A stretch of DNA of 64,000 nucleotides from CADEDV01 sp964437415 (GCA_964437415.1 CAYTGN010000002.1:186001-250000), one strand, 5' to 3'; numbered from the stretch's first letter, positions 16,959 to 26,540 are shown. Made by a program: numbers and translations. Notes: generated by a model from the sequence alone, not told the origin.

Positions 16959-18482
16959 ATGGATTTTCTCAAAACCCTGAAAGTTGATTCCCTTAACAAA
17001 GGTGTAAGTACCGGCACTCAATGGTTAGCATCGAAGGGAGAAATAATTGACTCCTTCTCTCCTGTTGACGGAAAGAAAATTGCTTCTGTTACTTCAGCGG
17101 ATAAGGAGAGTTATGAAGCGGTGATAAGAAAGGCGGAAGAAGCTTTTAACGAATGGCGGCAATGGCCGGCGCCAAAAAGAGGTGAGATAGTGCGGCAAAT
17201 TGGAGAAGCGCTGCGCCGACACAAGGAACCGCTAGGTAAACTGGTGTCGTATGAAATGGGAAAAAGCCTGCAGGAAGGATATGGCGAAGTGCAGGAAATG
17301 ATTGACATCTGCGATTTTGCTGTGGGATTGTCAAGACAATTACATGGCCTCACGATGCACAGTGAAAGACCGGCTCACCGCATGTATGAGCAGTGGCATC
17401 CTCTCGGCATTGTCGGCATTATCTCAGCATTCAATTTCCCTGTGGCGGTGTGGAGTTGGAACAGTATGCTGGCATGGGTATGCGGTGATGTGTGTGTTTG
17501 GAAGCCCTCTGAAAAAACACCAATCTGTGCCGTAGCCTGTCAAAACATCATAGCAGATGTATTTGTAAAAAATAATGTGCCTGAAGGAGTGAGCGGCATC
17601 ATCATTGGTGGCCGTGATGTGGGTGAATGGATGAGTAACGATACGAAAGTACCGCTGGTTTCCGCCACCGGTTCCACCAGGATGGGTAAGGCTGTGGGTG
17701 CGGCGGTAGCAGCGAGATTGGGCAGGTCATTATTGGAACTCGGCGGAAACAATGCCATTATCATTTCCAAAGAAGCCGACCTGAATATTGCCATCACCGG
17801 CGCATTGTTTGGGGCTGTGGGCACGGCCGGGCAACGGTGCACAACAACAAGAAGGCTGATCGTACATGAAGATATTTACGAAACAGTAAAAGAGAAACTG
17901 GTCAATGCCTATAAGCAACTTCGCATCGGAGATCCGCTGGATGAAAAAAACCATGTGGGGCCGCTGATTGATAAAGATGCTGTAGCCCTGTACCTGAAAG
18001 CAATAAAACAATGTAAAGAGGAAGGCGGTTTGTTTGCGGTGGAAGCAGGTGTGCTGGATGGGCCGGGTTATGAAAGCGGTTGCTATGTAAAACCCTGCAT
18101 CGCTGAGGTAGAAAACTATTTTGACATTGTGCAGCATGAAACTTTTGCTCCCATACTTTATCTTATTCGATATGCAACGATAGAAGAAGCGATCGCCAAG
18201 CAAAATAATGTGCCGCAAGGTCTCTCCTCTTCTATTATGACCCTGAATCTCAGAGAAGCAGAACAATTCCTTTCTGCTGCAGGAAGTGATTGTGGTATTG
18301 CCAACGTGAACATAGGCACATCCGGTGCTGAGATCGGCGGCGCTTTTGGCGGCGAAAAGGAAACAGGTGGTGGCCGTGAAAGCGGCAGTGATGCCTGGAA
18401 AAATTATATGCGCCGCCAGACCAATACCATCAATTATGGCAACCAGTTGCCGCTGGCACAGGGGATAAAATTTGATTTATGA
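16959..18482 (+). CDS. Aldehyde dehydrogenase, ALDH7 (aminoadipate semialdehyde) type
   Basis: NAD(P)-dependent oxidation of an aldehyde to an acid in the cytoplasm. The 507-residue protein has the full ALDH set: IISAFNFPVAVWSWN (cofactor site), WKPSEKTP, LELGGNNAI with general-base Glu260, and GTAGQRCTTTRR with nucleophile Cys294. The QRCTTTRRL form and overall length are those of ALDH7/antiquitin, which oxidises alpha-aminoadipate semialdehyde (piperideine-6-carboxylate) in lysine breakdown. A lysine 2-oxoglutarate route is not visible nearby, so the substrate is an inference. It has a short 5' leader and a terminator. Confidence 0.88.
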   Translation: MDFLKTLKVDSLNKGVSTGTQWLASKGEIIDSFSPVDGKKIASVTSADKESYEAVIRKAEEAFNEWRQWPAPKRGEIVRQIGEALRRHKEPLGKLVSYEMGKSLQEGYGEVQEMIDICDFAVGLSRQLHGLTMHSERPAHRMYEQWHPLGIVGIISAFNFPVAVWSWNSMLAWVCGDVCVWKPSEKTPICAVACQNIIADVFVKNNVPEGVSGIIIGGRDVGEWMSNDTKVPLVSATGSTRMGKAVGAAVAARLGRSLLELGGNNAIIISKEADLNIAITGALFGAVGTAGQRCTTTRRLIVHEDIYETVKEKLVNAYKQLRIGDPLDEKNHVGPLIDKDAVALYLKAIKQCKEEGGLFAVEAGVLDGPGYESGCYVKPCIAEVENYFDIVQHETFAPILYLIRYATIEEAIAKQNNVPQGLSSSIMTLNLREAEQFLSAAGSDCGIANVNIGTSGAEIGGAFGGEKETGGGRESGSDAWKNYMRRQTNTINYGNQLPLAQGIKFDL

Positions 18483-18483
18483 T

Positions 18484-18510
18484 GAAAAGGCCGCTGAAAG
18501 CGGCTTTTCA
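18484..18510 (+). terminator. Terminator-like hairpin after aldehyde dehydrogenase
   Basis: GAAAAG(G)CCGC and GCGGCTTTTC form a 10-bp stem with one bulged G and a TGAAA loop directly after the stop codon. The T run is short. Confidence 0.6.
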
Positions 18511-18580
18511 TTATGATTTCTGAGAAATAATTGCAATTTTTACATCCTGAACCCAAATGATAAAATCCAATTCAGTTCCC

Positions 18581-20092
18581 ATGAAAGGATCCATCCTCGT
18601 TTTCCTGTCTGTTTTCTCCTTTTTTGCAGCTTCTCATGCACAATTAAGGATCGGTATTGCCGGTGGCATCCACCAGGCTGATGTGCTGGAAGAAAACAAT
18701 GTTCCCGGTTTTAATGATTTTAAAAAAGGTTATTCGCCCCGTACCGGCGGTCATTTCGGTTTTGTGGCCGATCTGCCTTTTTCATCCCGTTCCAAACTCT
18801 TTTTTCAGCCCGCTGTTCTTTTTTCCAATAAAGGAAGAAAATATGCCGACAGCCTGATGTCGGGGAGTGAAATGGTTTTTCGCAATTCCACCCAATACAT
18901 CAATTACATTGACATTCCGATGCACTTAGTGCTGAAGTTCAAACTGGGTGGAAAAACAAAATTCATGATCGGTGGCGGGCCTTATGCTTCGTTTTTTTAT
19001 AACGGTAAAGAGAGTTCGCAAACTTATGGAAGCGGTGGTTTTTACCAGGAAGAAGAAAATAATGACCTGCCGGTGGGTGGAAACCCCGGTCAATATGCTG
19101 TATTCAATTATGGTGTAAGTGGGTTGGCTGGTTTTGAATTTGGCAAAATATTTCTTACTGCCAATTACAGCAGGGGATTGAATAATTTTTTCCGTTCGGC
19201 AGATTATGAAGGCAGCTTCAAACACCAGTTGATTGGCGGAACGCTTGGCATTTACCTTGGAAAGCCAGTGGAGCTGACCCAAAAAGTAAAAGACAGGGAT
19301 AATGACGGTGTGTTTGATGATAAAGACCATTGCCCTGACCAGGCCGGGCCTGCGGTCACCAATGGTTGCCCTGACAGGGATGGAGATGGCATTGCTGATA
19401 AAGATGATCAATGTCCTGATACTCCCGGCACCCTTGCCAACAAAGGTTGTCCTGCTCTGTCCGTCGACAGGGATAATGACGGTGTGCCCGATGATAAAGA
19501 CAAATGCCCGGATGTGCCCGGTCTGGCCCGTTATGATGGCTGCCCCATACCCGACAGAGATGCTGATGGTGTGAATGATGAAGACGACAAGTGCCCCGAT
19601 GTTGTAGGATATGGCCGATATGATGGCTGCCCGATACCGGATTCAGACGGTGATGGCATCAATGATGAAGAAGATCAATGTCCGACAGTAAAAGGTGTTA
19701 AGGAAAATAAAGGATGTCCTGTTGGTGAAATACGAAAAGAGATCGTTGAAAAAGTGAATTTCGCTGCAAGAAGGATACAGTTCCGTTTTGGCAAATCAGA
19801 ACTCGATCCGGCCTCTTTCCAGGTGCTGGATGAAGTGGCAGAAATAATGAAACAAGACCCGTCACTAAAAATTGCCGTGGAAGGACATACCAGCAGCGAT
19901 GGCAACTTTAATGCGAATATGCGTTTATCACAGGCAAGAGCAGAAAGAGTAAAAGCTTATTTAATCTCACAGGGTGTGGCAGCCTCAAGGTTGTCGGCCA
20001 AGGGTTTTGGCCAGACCCGTCCACTGAATAATGCAAAAACTGATGAAGAAAAGGCACAAAACCGTCGTGTAGAACTTAAACTAAGCAACTAA
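18581..20092 (+). CDS. OmpA-family outer-membrane protein with TSP3 repeats
   Basis: A 503-residue cell-envelope protein. I use the ATG that opens the signal peptide (MKGSILVFLSVFSFFAASHA); an upstream ATG would add eight residues and spoil it. Order: N-terminal beta-barrel of about 210 residues; five thrombospondin type 3 repeats with DxDxDGxxDxxDxCP calcium-binding motifs (about residues 240-375); C-terminal OmpA peptidoglycan-binding domain with the NMRLSQARAERVKAYL motif. It would sit in the outer membrane and bind peptidoglycan through the OmpA domain, with the calcium repeats as a stiff linker. Single gene with its own terminator. Confidence 0.93.
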   Translation: MKGSILVFLSVFSFFAASHAQLRIGIAGGIHQADVLEENNVPGFNDFKKGYSPRTGGHFGFVADLPFSSRSKLFFQPAVLFSNKGRKYADSLMSGSEMVFRNSTQYINYIDIPMHLVLKFKLGGKTKFMIGGGPYASFFYNGKESSQTYGSGGFYQEEENNDLPVGGNPGQYAVFNYGVSGLAGFEFGKIFLTANYSRGLNNFFRSADYEGSFKHQLIGGTLGIYLGKPVELTQKVKDRDNDGVFDDKDHCPDQAGPAVTNGCPDRDGDGIADKDDQCPDTPGTLANKGCPALSVDRDNDGVPDDKDKCPDVPGLARYDGCPIPDRDADGVNDEDDKCPDVVGYGRYDGCPIPDSDGDGINDEEDQCPTVKGVKENKGCPVGEIRKEIVEKVNFAARRIQFRFGKSELDPASFQVLDEVAEIMKQDPSLKIAVEGHTSSDGNFNANMRLSQARAERVKAYLISQGVAASRLSAKGFGQTRPLNNAKTDEEKAQNRRVELKLSN

Positions 20093-20122
20093 TAGTACCC
20101 GGCAGTCGTCAAAAAACTGCTC

Positions 20123-20160
20123 AAAACCCCTGCTGTATGTGACCCCGGCGGGGGTTTTTG
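20123..20160 (+). terminator. Rho-independent terminator after OmpA gene
   Basis: AAAACCCC pairs with GGGGTTTT at 20151-20158 around a GC-rich loop, and five T residues follow. An inner CCCC/GGGG pairing is an alternative. Confidence 0.75.
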
Positions 20161-20237
20161 TTAGTGAAATGTATGAGTGGTAAACACTAATTTTGATACA
20201 TTTCGGAAATTTGAGTCATTAAAACAAAGTATAATAA

Positions 20238-21938
20238 ATGAGTATTTTTTCAAAGCGTTTCTCCCTGCTTGCCATTGGCGGTTGTTTTTCGCTGGCACTG
20301 TTTGCCCAAAAAGAAGATGTGCCCAAAGGCTGGCACATGATGGACAAAGAAACCAGCGGTTACTATGGCATCAGCATTGACAAGGCCTACGAATTTCTGA
20401 AATCAAAAAAACTGAAAAGCAATAGCGTTATTGTTGCCGTTATTGATTCCGGCATAGACACAGCACATGAGGACCTGCGGCCGGTGCTATGGCGGAATAA
20501 AAAGGAAATACCCGGCAATGGTATAGATGACGACGGCAACGGCTATGTGGATGATGTGTATGGCTGGAATTTCCTGGGCAGCCGGGATGGTTCAAAGAAT
20601 GTGGAAAAGGATTCCTATGAAGCTGCAAGGGTTTATCATAAATACAAAAGCAAGTTCGAAGGCAAGGATATTGATGCAGGCAAATTTTCCAAAGAAGAAA
20701 AGTTTGAGTATGAAATGTGGAGTCGTTCGGAAAAAGAGATTGCCGGGGGTTCCAAAACAACGAACACCATGGAACTAATGTTTCTGAAAAGGGCTTACAG
20801 CAATGCAGTAAAAAGTGACAGCATACTGCGTGTTGCCATGGGCAAAGAAAAATTCACCGGTAATGATCTCGAGGCGTTTACCACTACAGATGCAGACGTC
20901 AAAAGAGCAAAGTCAGGGCTATTGGGCCTTTTGCAAGGCAACGATATGATGGAGACCAGCAACCAGGAATTTCTCGAAGGCTTTGGCGATTATGTGAATG
21001 GAGAAGTAACAAAAGCTGAAGCTTCTGAAAAAGCCCCGAAAACATACCGTGCCGATGTGGTTGGTGACAACTACAGTGACTTTAATGATAAGTTTTACGG
21101 CAATGGCAATGTTATGGTAAGTAACAAATCTGCCCTGCATGGCACCCATGTATCCGGAATCATTGCAGCCGCCCGGGGCAACGGGCTGGGCATGGATGGG
21201 GTGGCCGACAATGTAAAGATAATGACCCTCCGTGCCGTTCCTGACGGTGATGAGCATGACAAAGACATTGCTCTTGCCATTCGTTATGCTGTTGATAACG
21301 GCGCCCAGGTGATCAACATGAGTTTTGGAAAAGGTTTCTCTCCCGAAAAACATTGGGTGGACGAAGCGGTTAAATATGCCGAAAGCAAAGGAGTATTGCT
21401 CGTGCATGCCGCCGGCAACGATGCCAAGAACATTGATAGTGCCCATAATTATCCCTCTCCTGTTTTTGTAAAGGATAATAAAAGAGCTCCTAACTGGTTG
21501 ACAGTGGGTGCCAGCAGCGACCCGAAAATTGGCGGGTTCACTGCAGGCTTTTCTAACTATGGAAAGGAGGAAGTAGATGTTTTTGCTCCAGGCGTAAGAA
21601 TTTATGCAACGGTTCCGGGCGGCAACACTTATCAGAACCTGCAGGGCACCAGCATGGCATCTCCCGTTGTAGCAGGTCTCGCTGCGCTTATTCTTCAATA
21701 CTATCCCAACCTGAGTGCACAACAGGTGAAATATGTGATTGAAAAATCAGCTAAAAGCCCCGGTGAAAAAGTAATTAACCCGGGCACAGGTGAAGAAGTT
21801 GACCTCAGCAGTATCAGCAAAAGTGGTGGTATAGCGAATGCCTATGAAGCTGTTAAATTAGCCTCCACTCTCAAAGGTGAAAGAAACAGCAATGTGAAAC
21901 CGGTGAAATCCGATGTAAAAGAAAAAACGAAAAATTAA
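20238..21938 (+). CDS. Subtilisin-like (S8) secreted serine peptidase
   Basis: A 566-residue exported protease. Signal peptide ends near LFAQ (residue 24) and no long propeptide follows. The catalytic triad is Asp70 (VIVAVIDSGID), His301 (LHGTHVSG) and Ser472 (GTSMASPVVAG), with oxyanion Asn394 (AAGND). The Asp-His interval is 231 residues, against about 32 in subtilisin, because of a charged helical insertion at about residues 112-295. The calcium-type motif NGIDDDGNGYVDD follows the Asp block. There is no C-terminal sorting domain. Likely periplasmic or surface-linked; the substrate is unknown. Single gene with a strong terminator. Confidence 0.93.
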   Translation: MSIFSKRFSLLAIGGCFSLALFAQKEDVPKGWHMMDKETSGYYGISIDKAYEFLKSKKLKSNSVIVAVIDSGIDTAHEDLRPVLWRNKKEIPGNGIDDDGNGYVDDVYGWNFLGSRDGSKNVEKDSYEAARVYHKYKSKFEGKDIDAGKFSKEEKFEYEMWSRSEKEIAGGSKTTNTMELMFLKRAYSNAVKSDSILRVAMGKEKFTGNDLEAFTTTDADVKRAKSGLLGLLQGNDMMETSNQEFLEGFGDYVNGEVTKAEASEKAPKTYRADVVGDNYSDFNDKFYGNGNVMVSNKSALHGTHVSGIIAAARGNGLGMDGVADNVKIMTLRAVPDGDEHDKDIALAIRYAVDNGAQVINMSFGKGFSPEKHWVDEAVKYAESKGVLLVHAAGNDAKNIDSAHNYPSPVFVKDNKRAPNWLTVGASSDPKIGGFTAGFSNYGKEEVDVFAPGVRIYATVPGGNTYQNLQGTSMASPVVAGLAALILQYYPNLSAQQVKYVIEKSAKSPGEKVINPGTGEEVDLSSISKSGGIANAYEAVKLASTLKGERNSNVKPVKSDVKEKTKN

Positions 21939-21957
21939 ATCTTCTTTAATATTATGT

Positions 21958-21988
21958 AAAGACCCCGGCGGCCGGGGTCTTTTTATTT
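21958..21988 (+). terminator. Strong rho-independent terminator
   Basis: Eleven-bp perfect stem AAAGACCCCGG / CCGGGGTCTTT with a 3-base loop and a T-rich tail, after the subtilase gene. Confidence 0.9.
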
Positions 21989-22118
21989 TAGGCCACTATG
22001 AATAAACCCCGCAAAAGACTCTTTACCCCCTGCCATATTCCAAAGCGTTGGTAAAAGTTTGTTGAATTACCTTCCAAATCCTTTAAATTTATCCGTCAAA
22101 CGAAACCAAACTTCTACC

Positions 22119-22901
22119 ATGAACAGAGTCATCATTCCTCTTGATTTTTCCGATACTTCTTTTAATGCTGCCCGGTTCACAGCACAAATGCTTTCGGGCA
22201 AGAAAGATGCGCTGGCTATCCTTTATCATAATTATGCTGACGAAAAGGACCGGGATATCTGCATCAGTTATCTCGAAAGCCTGAAAAATGAACTTTTGGA
22301 AAAAGGAGATACCTTCGTGGAATATGAAATAGAACAGGGCGGCGATCTGATCGAAAACCTTGACAGGCTGGCCCACACCCGCCGGGCCACTCTTATTACC
22401 ATGGGTATTACGGGGCGATCAGCCTTGCAGCAAAAATTCATTGGTAGCAACACGTTAAAAACAGTTGACCGGAGCCTTTACCCGGTCATGATCATCCCTC
22501 CCGATGCTGTTTATGAAAATATCAGTGATGTTGCTTTCGCCTGTGATTTTAAGAACGTGACCGATTCTACACCTACCCCGATGATCAATGCTGTGCTTTC
22601 TTTGTTCAAACCAAAGCTGCATATCGTGAATGTGGATCCTGATCACTATATTTCCATTACCGATGAAGTGAAAGAAGAAAAGGAAAAGCTGCAGGAAATG
22701 TTTAAAGATTTTGAAACCGAATTCTATTTTATCGGCATGAATGATTTTCATGAAGCGATGGACAATTTTATTAACGACTATAATATTGATATGCTGATCA
22801 CCATCCCCCGGCATCACAGTGGTTCGGCCAGTATTTGGAAGAGCACACATACCAGGCGGCTTGCATATCAAAGCCGTATCCCGGTTTTGGCTGCCCGGTA
22901 A
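22119..22901 (+). CDS. Universal stress protein, tandem UspA domains
   Basis: A 260-residue cytoplasmic protein with two Usp domains (about 1-140 and 145-260). I use the ATG giving MNRVIIPLDFSDTSFNAARF, the usual Usp start; an upstream ATG would add 20 unrelated residues. The first domain has the ATP-binding signature GITGRSALQQKFIGSNT (GxxGx9GS-T) and PVMIIPP; the second is divergent and lacks a clear glycine loop. It is followed by a paralogue 56 bases downstream with the same layout, so the pair arose by duplication. Such proteins bind ATP and act in stress survival; the specific role is unknown. Confidence 0.88.
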   Translation: MNRVIIPLDFSDTSFNAARFTAQMLSGKKDALAILYHNYADEKDRDICISYLESLKNELLEKGDTFVEYEIEQGGDLIENLDRLAHTRRATLITMGITGRSALQQKFIGSNTLKTVDRSLYPVMIIPPDAVYENISDVAFACDFKNVTDSTPTPMINAVLSLFKPKLHIVNVDPDHYISITDEVKEEKEKLQEMFKDFETEFYFIGMNDFHEAMDNFINDYNIDMLITIPRHHSGSASIWKSTHTRRLAYQSRIPVLAAR

Positions 22902-22957
22902 AAATGATAACGAAAGTTTTTTCATCGCAGCGAAAAACTGCAGCATAAATATGCAAC

Positions 22958-23743
22958 ATGAATACAGTAATTGTCCCGATAGATTTTTCTGAAACCTCTC
23001 TTAATGCGGCCCGCTATGCTGTTCGCCTTCTCACAGGCCATTACGGGGTGAATATGATACTTCATCATGTGTTTGAAAAGCCTTCACAGGCTGCAGAAGC
23101 AGAAGATAAACTGCTCAAACTAAAAGATGAATTGATGACTATTGGTATAGTAAAGATCAATGTGCTGGCAGAAGAAAACAGCGATTTTATTGTCGCATTG
23201 GATAGACTTGCCCGCCATCAGCAGGCAGATCTCGTTATTATGGGTATCACGGGACGTTCGCCAATCGGCCAGACATTCATTGGCAGCAATACCCTGAAAA
23301 TGGTGGAAAGAAAAGTGTGCCCGGTGCTTATCATTCCGCCTGATGCCAACTACCGTGATGTAAAGAATGTGCTGCTGACATCCGACTTTAAGAATGTGGC
23401 AACTTCTACACCCGTTGTGCCGATAAAGAAAATACTAAAAGCCTTTCGGCCCGGTCTTCATATCATCAACGTGGACAGTGAGCACTTTGTGGCGCTGACA
23501 GAAGAATACCAGGCCGAACGGAAAAAATTGCTGGAAATATTCAAAGAATTCAATCCTGAATTTTATTTCCTCGGGCTATATGATATTGATGAGGCCATCA
23601 ACCAGTTTGCCGGGGACAAGAATATTGATTTTATCATCATCGTTCATAAAGAGCATACGCTGTTGTCAAAACTTTTTATCAAGAGCCATACAAAAAGACT
23701 GGCTTATGAAAGTTCTATCCCTGTGCTGGCGCTGCATGAATAA
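22958..23743 (+). CDS. Universal stress protein, tandem UspA domains (paralogue)
   Basis: A 261-residue homologue of the preceding gene: MNTVIVPIDFSETSLNAARYA at the start and MGITGRSPIGQTFIGSNT for nucleotide binding in the first domain. The second domain has a matching DVKNVLLTSDFKNVATSTPV strand. Both proteins keep the shared block (V/A)F/LxxDFKNV-xxSTP, showing the duplication. It is probably co-transcribed with its neighbour. Function as for the family; the cue is unknown. Confidence 0.88.
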   Translation: MNTVIVPIDFSETSLNAARYAVRLLTGHYGVNMILHHVFEKPSQAAEAEDKLLKLKDELMTIGIVKINVLAEENSDFIVALDRLARHQQADLVIMGITGRSPIGQTFIGSNTLKMVERKVCPVLIIPPDANYRDVKNVLLTSDFKNVATSTPVVPIKKILKAFRPGLHIINVDSEHFVALTEEYQAERKKLLEIFKEFNPEFYFLGLYDIDEAINQFAGDKNIDFIIIVHKEHTLLSKLFIKSHTKRLAYESSIPVLALHE

Positions 23744-23783
23744 AATTCCTGCTTACTGAGGCTAAAACCTTTCCAGGTCAGCA

Positions 23784-23815
23784 TTTGACTGGCAGCTAAC
23801 TATTATTTATCTTTG
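23784..23815 (+). promoter_or_regulatory. Promoter (-33 TTTG / -7 TATCTTTG)
   Basis: TTTG at 23784-23787 and TATCTTTG at 23808-23815 are separated by 20 bases, a full match to the Bacteroidota housekeeping promoter. The arginase gene starts 175 bases downstream, so its leader is long and contains a 31-codon ORF (23823-23918). Confidence 0.65.
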
Positions 23816-23989
23816 AGACATTATGCATCAAACCAATAAAAAAGCAGTATGCATATTCCGTTTTGCAGAGCAATCACTGCCTGCAAATTTCTATATCCCT
23901 GATTCACCTGAAGGTTAAGAATTCTTCCCATTTGCTTGGTTCCTGTTAATGACCGGTGACCCCGGATCTGTTTATTTAACGATGCTCGT

Positions 23990-24937
23990 ATGAAAAATAT
24001 CAAATTGATTGAAGTTCCCTCAGAAATTGGCGCCGGTACCCGTGGCGCAAGCCTTGGCATCGAAGCCATCAAGATTGCTGCCCTTGATTTCATGAGCAAT
24101 TTCTTCATCCACTTTCCATCCGAGAAGATACAGACTGAAAATAAGCTACTCTATGAACCTATAGAATCGCCTTATGCTAAAAGGATCAAAGGACTGGCTT
24201 CGATATATGAAAGGCTTAGTAAGGCTGTCAGTGATGCGATGAAGAATAATTTTTTCCCGGTGGTGCTCAGTGGTGACCACAGCACTTCCGGCGCTACCAT
24301 TGCCGGGCTGAAAATGGCAAAGCCCAAAAGCAAGTTAGGTGTGGTGTGGATTGATGCACATGCAGACCTTCACACACCCTACACAACACCCAGCGGAAAC
24401 CTGCACGGCATGCCGCTGGCGGTTGCAATCAACGAAGACAATAAAGAATGTGCTGTGCATGAACTGGATGAGGCCACCGCCCGTCACTGGAATTTTTTAA
24501 AGAATATTGGCAAAATTGCACCAAAGGTTTCGCCTGAAAATATTGTATTCATTTCAATCCGGGATTATGAAAAGGAGGAAAAATACCTGATAGAAAAATA
24601 CGGAATGAAGGTGATAACCACTAAAGAAGTGCGGACCAAGGGGCCTGAGAATGTAGTGAGAGCTGTGCAACGCCACCTTGCCGATTGCACCGATATTTAT
24701 ATATCATTTGATGTGGATAGTCTTGATTCCTCCATCAGCAAAGGAACAGGCACCCCGGTGAACAACGGGCTTCGTGAAAGAGAAGCGGAAGACCTGATCA
24801 GCAAATTTATGCAGAACAGAAAGGTTTGTTGTTTTGAGATCACCGAAGTGAACCCTACATTGGACAAAGAAAACCTGATGGCGGAAATAGCTTTTAATAT
24901 CCTGCAGCGAAGTGTGAATGTGTTAATGATGAACTGA
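23990..24937 (+). CDS. Arginase/agmatinase family ureohydrolase
   Basis: A 315-residue Mn-dependent ureohydrolase. The metal-binding motifs are SGDHSTSG (His), WIDAHADLHTP (Asp-x-His-x-Asp) and SFDVDSLD (Asp-x-Asp). GNLHGMPLAVA is also conserved. These features and the length fit arginase, which makes ornithine and urea from arginine; formiminoglutamase or agmatinase cannot be excluded. It has its own promoter with a long leader. DUF1684 follows five bases after the stop, probably in the same transcript. Confidence 0.88.
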   Translation: MKNIKLIEVPSEIGAGTRGASLGIEAIKIAALDFMSNFFIHFPSEKIQTENKLLYEPIESPYAKRIKGLASIYERLSKAVSDAMKNNFFPVVLSGDHSTSGATIAGLKMAKPKSKLGVVWIDAHADLHTPYTTPSGNLHGMPLAVAINEDNKECAVHELDEATARHWNFLKNIGKIAPKVSPENIVFISIRDYEKEEKYLIEKYGMKVITTKEVRTKGPENVVRAVQRHLADCTDIYISFDVDSLDSSISKGTGTPVNNGLREREAEDLISKFMQNRKVCCFEITEVNPTLDKENLMAEIAFNILQRSVNVLMMN

Positions 24938-24942
24938 TCGCC

Positions 24943-25536
24943 ATGAAACTTTTTCCAATACTATTTTTAATATTCTCCGGCTACACAGTCTTAGCCCAGC
25001 AGGATGACTATGCCGGTAAAATAAATGAACACAGGAAAAATTACATAAAATCGCATGGTGCAGTAAAAGGCGCTGATAGAAAATTGTTACGTTTCTTTCC
25101 TACTGATAAATCATACCTTGTGCAGGCAAGAGTGGAAAGGATCTATGAAGCCCCCTGGTTTAAAATGGAAACATCAGGCAAAGAAAGAAAAGTGTACCGC
25201 ACTTATGCCATTCTTGAATTCAGACTGAATGATACCGTTTGCAAGCTTCATGTTTTTCAGTCACAGCAACTGATGGGTATGAAAGAATATGAAAATCATC
25301 TTTTCATACCTTTCACAGACCTTACTACCGGTGAAGAAAGTTATGAAAACGGACGCTATATTGATATGACTGTTGACGATCTTGAAAACGGGTTTTATAT
25401 GCTTGATTTCAACAAAGCATATAATCCTTACTGCGCTTATGTAAGTGATGTGTACAATTGTCCGCTTCCTCCAGAAGAAAATGATCTGAATGTGGCCATC
25501 AGGGCCGGGGAAATGAAGTTTGGAAAAGAACACTGA
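24943..25536 (+). CDS. DUF1684 family exported protein
   Basis: A 197-residue protein with a signal peptide (cleavage near VLAQ, residue 18). The C-terminal half carries the DUF1684 (PF07920) block: FIPFTDLTTGEESYENGRYI, LDFNKAYNPYCAYVSD, and CPLPPEENDLNVAIRAGE. Cys residues in PYCAY and YNCPLPP are typical. The family is widespread and uncharacterised. It directly follows arginase, which may be chance or co-transcription, and converges with the RmlD-like gene. Confidence 0.85.
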   Translation: MKLFPILFLIFSGYTVLAQQDDYAGKINEHRKNYIKSHGAVKGADRKLLRFFPTDKSYLVQARVERIYEAPWFKMETSGKERKVYRTYAILEFRLNDTVCKLHVFQSQQLMGMKEYENHLFIPFTDLTTGEESYENGRYIDMTVDDLENGFYMLDFNKAYNPYCAYVSDVYNCPLPPEENDLNVAIRAGEMKFGKEH

Positions 25537-25544
25537 ACGGTCAG

Positions 25545-26459
25545 CTACTTTCCTGCTTTAGACATTCTTAGCGTTGCAAAAGTTTTTTCAAGACCTTTCC
25601 TGAAAGATAATGGCTGATAACCCAACTCCTTTTTTGCTTTGCCTATATTAAAGCCGGTATTTGCAGGGCGGCGGGCAGGCTCGGTATAATCAGCAGCAGT
25701 GATCGGTTTCAAAAGCGATGCATCTAAACCAAGTTGACCCGCCACCCGGCAGCCGATATCAAAGGGTGTCAGCAGATCTTCGCCAGAGAGATGATAAATT
25801 CCTTTAGCTCTTTTTTCAATGATACCTGCAATACCTTTTGCCAGATCACCTGCATAGGTTGGTGTTCGCAACTGGTCGGTGAAAAGACGAAACTCCTCCC
25901 CTTTGCTGAGTTTGTCAGCAATGACCGAAACAAAACTTTTCTTTTGAGAATAAGGATGACCATATAATAAAACAGTCCTTGCAATGGCCCATTCACATGG
26001 ATATTCCTGTACCGCTTCTTCTGCTTCCAGTTTTGTTTTGCCGTAAAAATTTAAAGGGTTAGTAGTATCATCTTCACTATACTCTCCTTTCTGGCCATCA
26101 AAAACAAATTCGGTGGAAAGTAAAAGAAAAAAACTACTGTATTCTTCTGCATTGGTAAGCAGATTCAGAGTCCCCTCCACATTGGTTACATAAGCCTGCC
26201 ATTGTTCTTTTTCACAGGCATCGGCACGGGTCATTCCACCGGCATGAATAATCGCTTCAGGCAGGCATTCTTCAAATACATCATGCACTGCGAACGGGTT
26301 GGTGAAATCCATGGGTAGGTATGTAAACCCTGGTTTTGCGTCAATGGACAATCTCTTATCATCCTTTCCGGTTGCAATTACCTCATGCCCATTATTCAAA
26401 AACTCAGAAACAAGATAATGTCCGATAAAACCATTGACACCTGTTATCAGCACTTTCAT
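25545..26459 (-). CDS. NAD(P)-dependent sugar epimerase/reductase, RmlD-like
   Basis: A 304-residue extended SDR. It has the N-terminal cofactor loop GVNGFIGHYL (GxxGxxG), the conserved LSTEFVFDGQKGEY strand and the active-site NFYGKTKLEAE (Tyr-x-x-x-Lys), as in dTDP-4-dehydrorhamnose reductase and relatives. PTYAGDLAKGI and YHLSGED also match RmlD. No other rml or dTDP-sugar genes are nearby, so the substrate is unknown. It is convergent with DUF1684, and its upstream neighbour on the minus strand is a secreted unknown. Confidence 0.82.
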   Translation of the reverse strand: MKVLITGVNGFIGHYLVSEFLNNGHEVIATGKDDKRLSIDAKPGFTYLPMDFTNPFAVHDVFEECLPEAIIHAGGMTRADACEKEQWQAYVTNVEGTLNLLTNAEEYSSFFLLLSTEFVFDGQKGEYSEDDTTNPLNFYGKTKLEAEEAVQEYPCEWAIARTVLLYGHPYSQKKSFVSVIADKLSKGEEFRLFTDQLRTPTYAGDLAKGIAGIIEKRAKGIYHLSGEDLLTPFDIGCRVAGQLGLDASLLKPITAADYTEPARRPANTGFNIGKAKKELGYQPLSFRKGLEKTFATLRMSKAGK

Positions 26460-26540
26460 ACCCTAAAAATATAAATTCTCAAAGGTTTGCTATGCTAAAT
26501 TTATTTGAACAAACAAAAGACTGCCAACAGGATAGCCGGC

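Noticed and set aside
17730..18266. 178-codon minus-strand open frame
   Set aside because: Antisense to the intact ALDH7-type gene; no recognisable domain.
20919..21722. 267-codon minus-strand open frame
   Set aside because: Antisense to the subtilase catalytic domain; composition is that of a mirrored gene.
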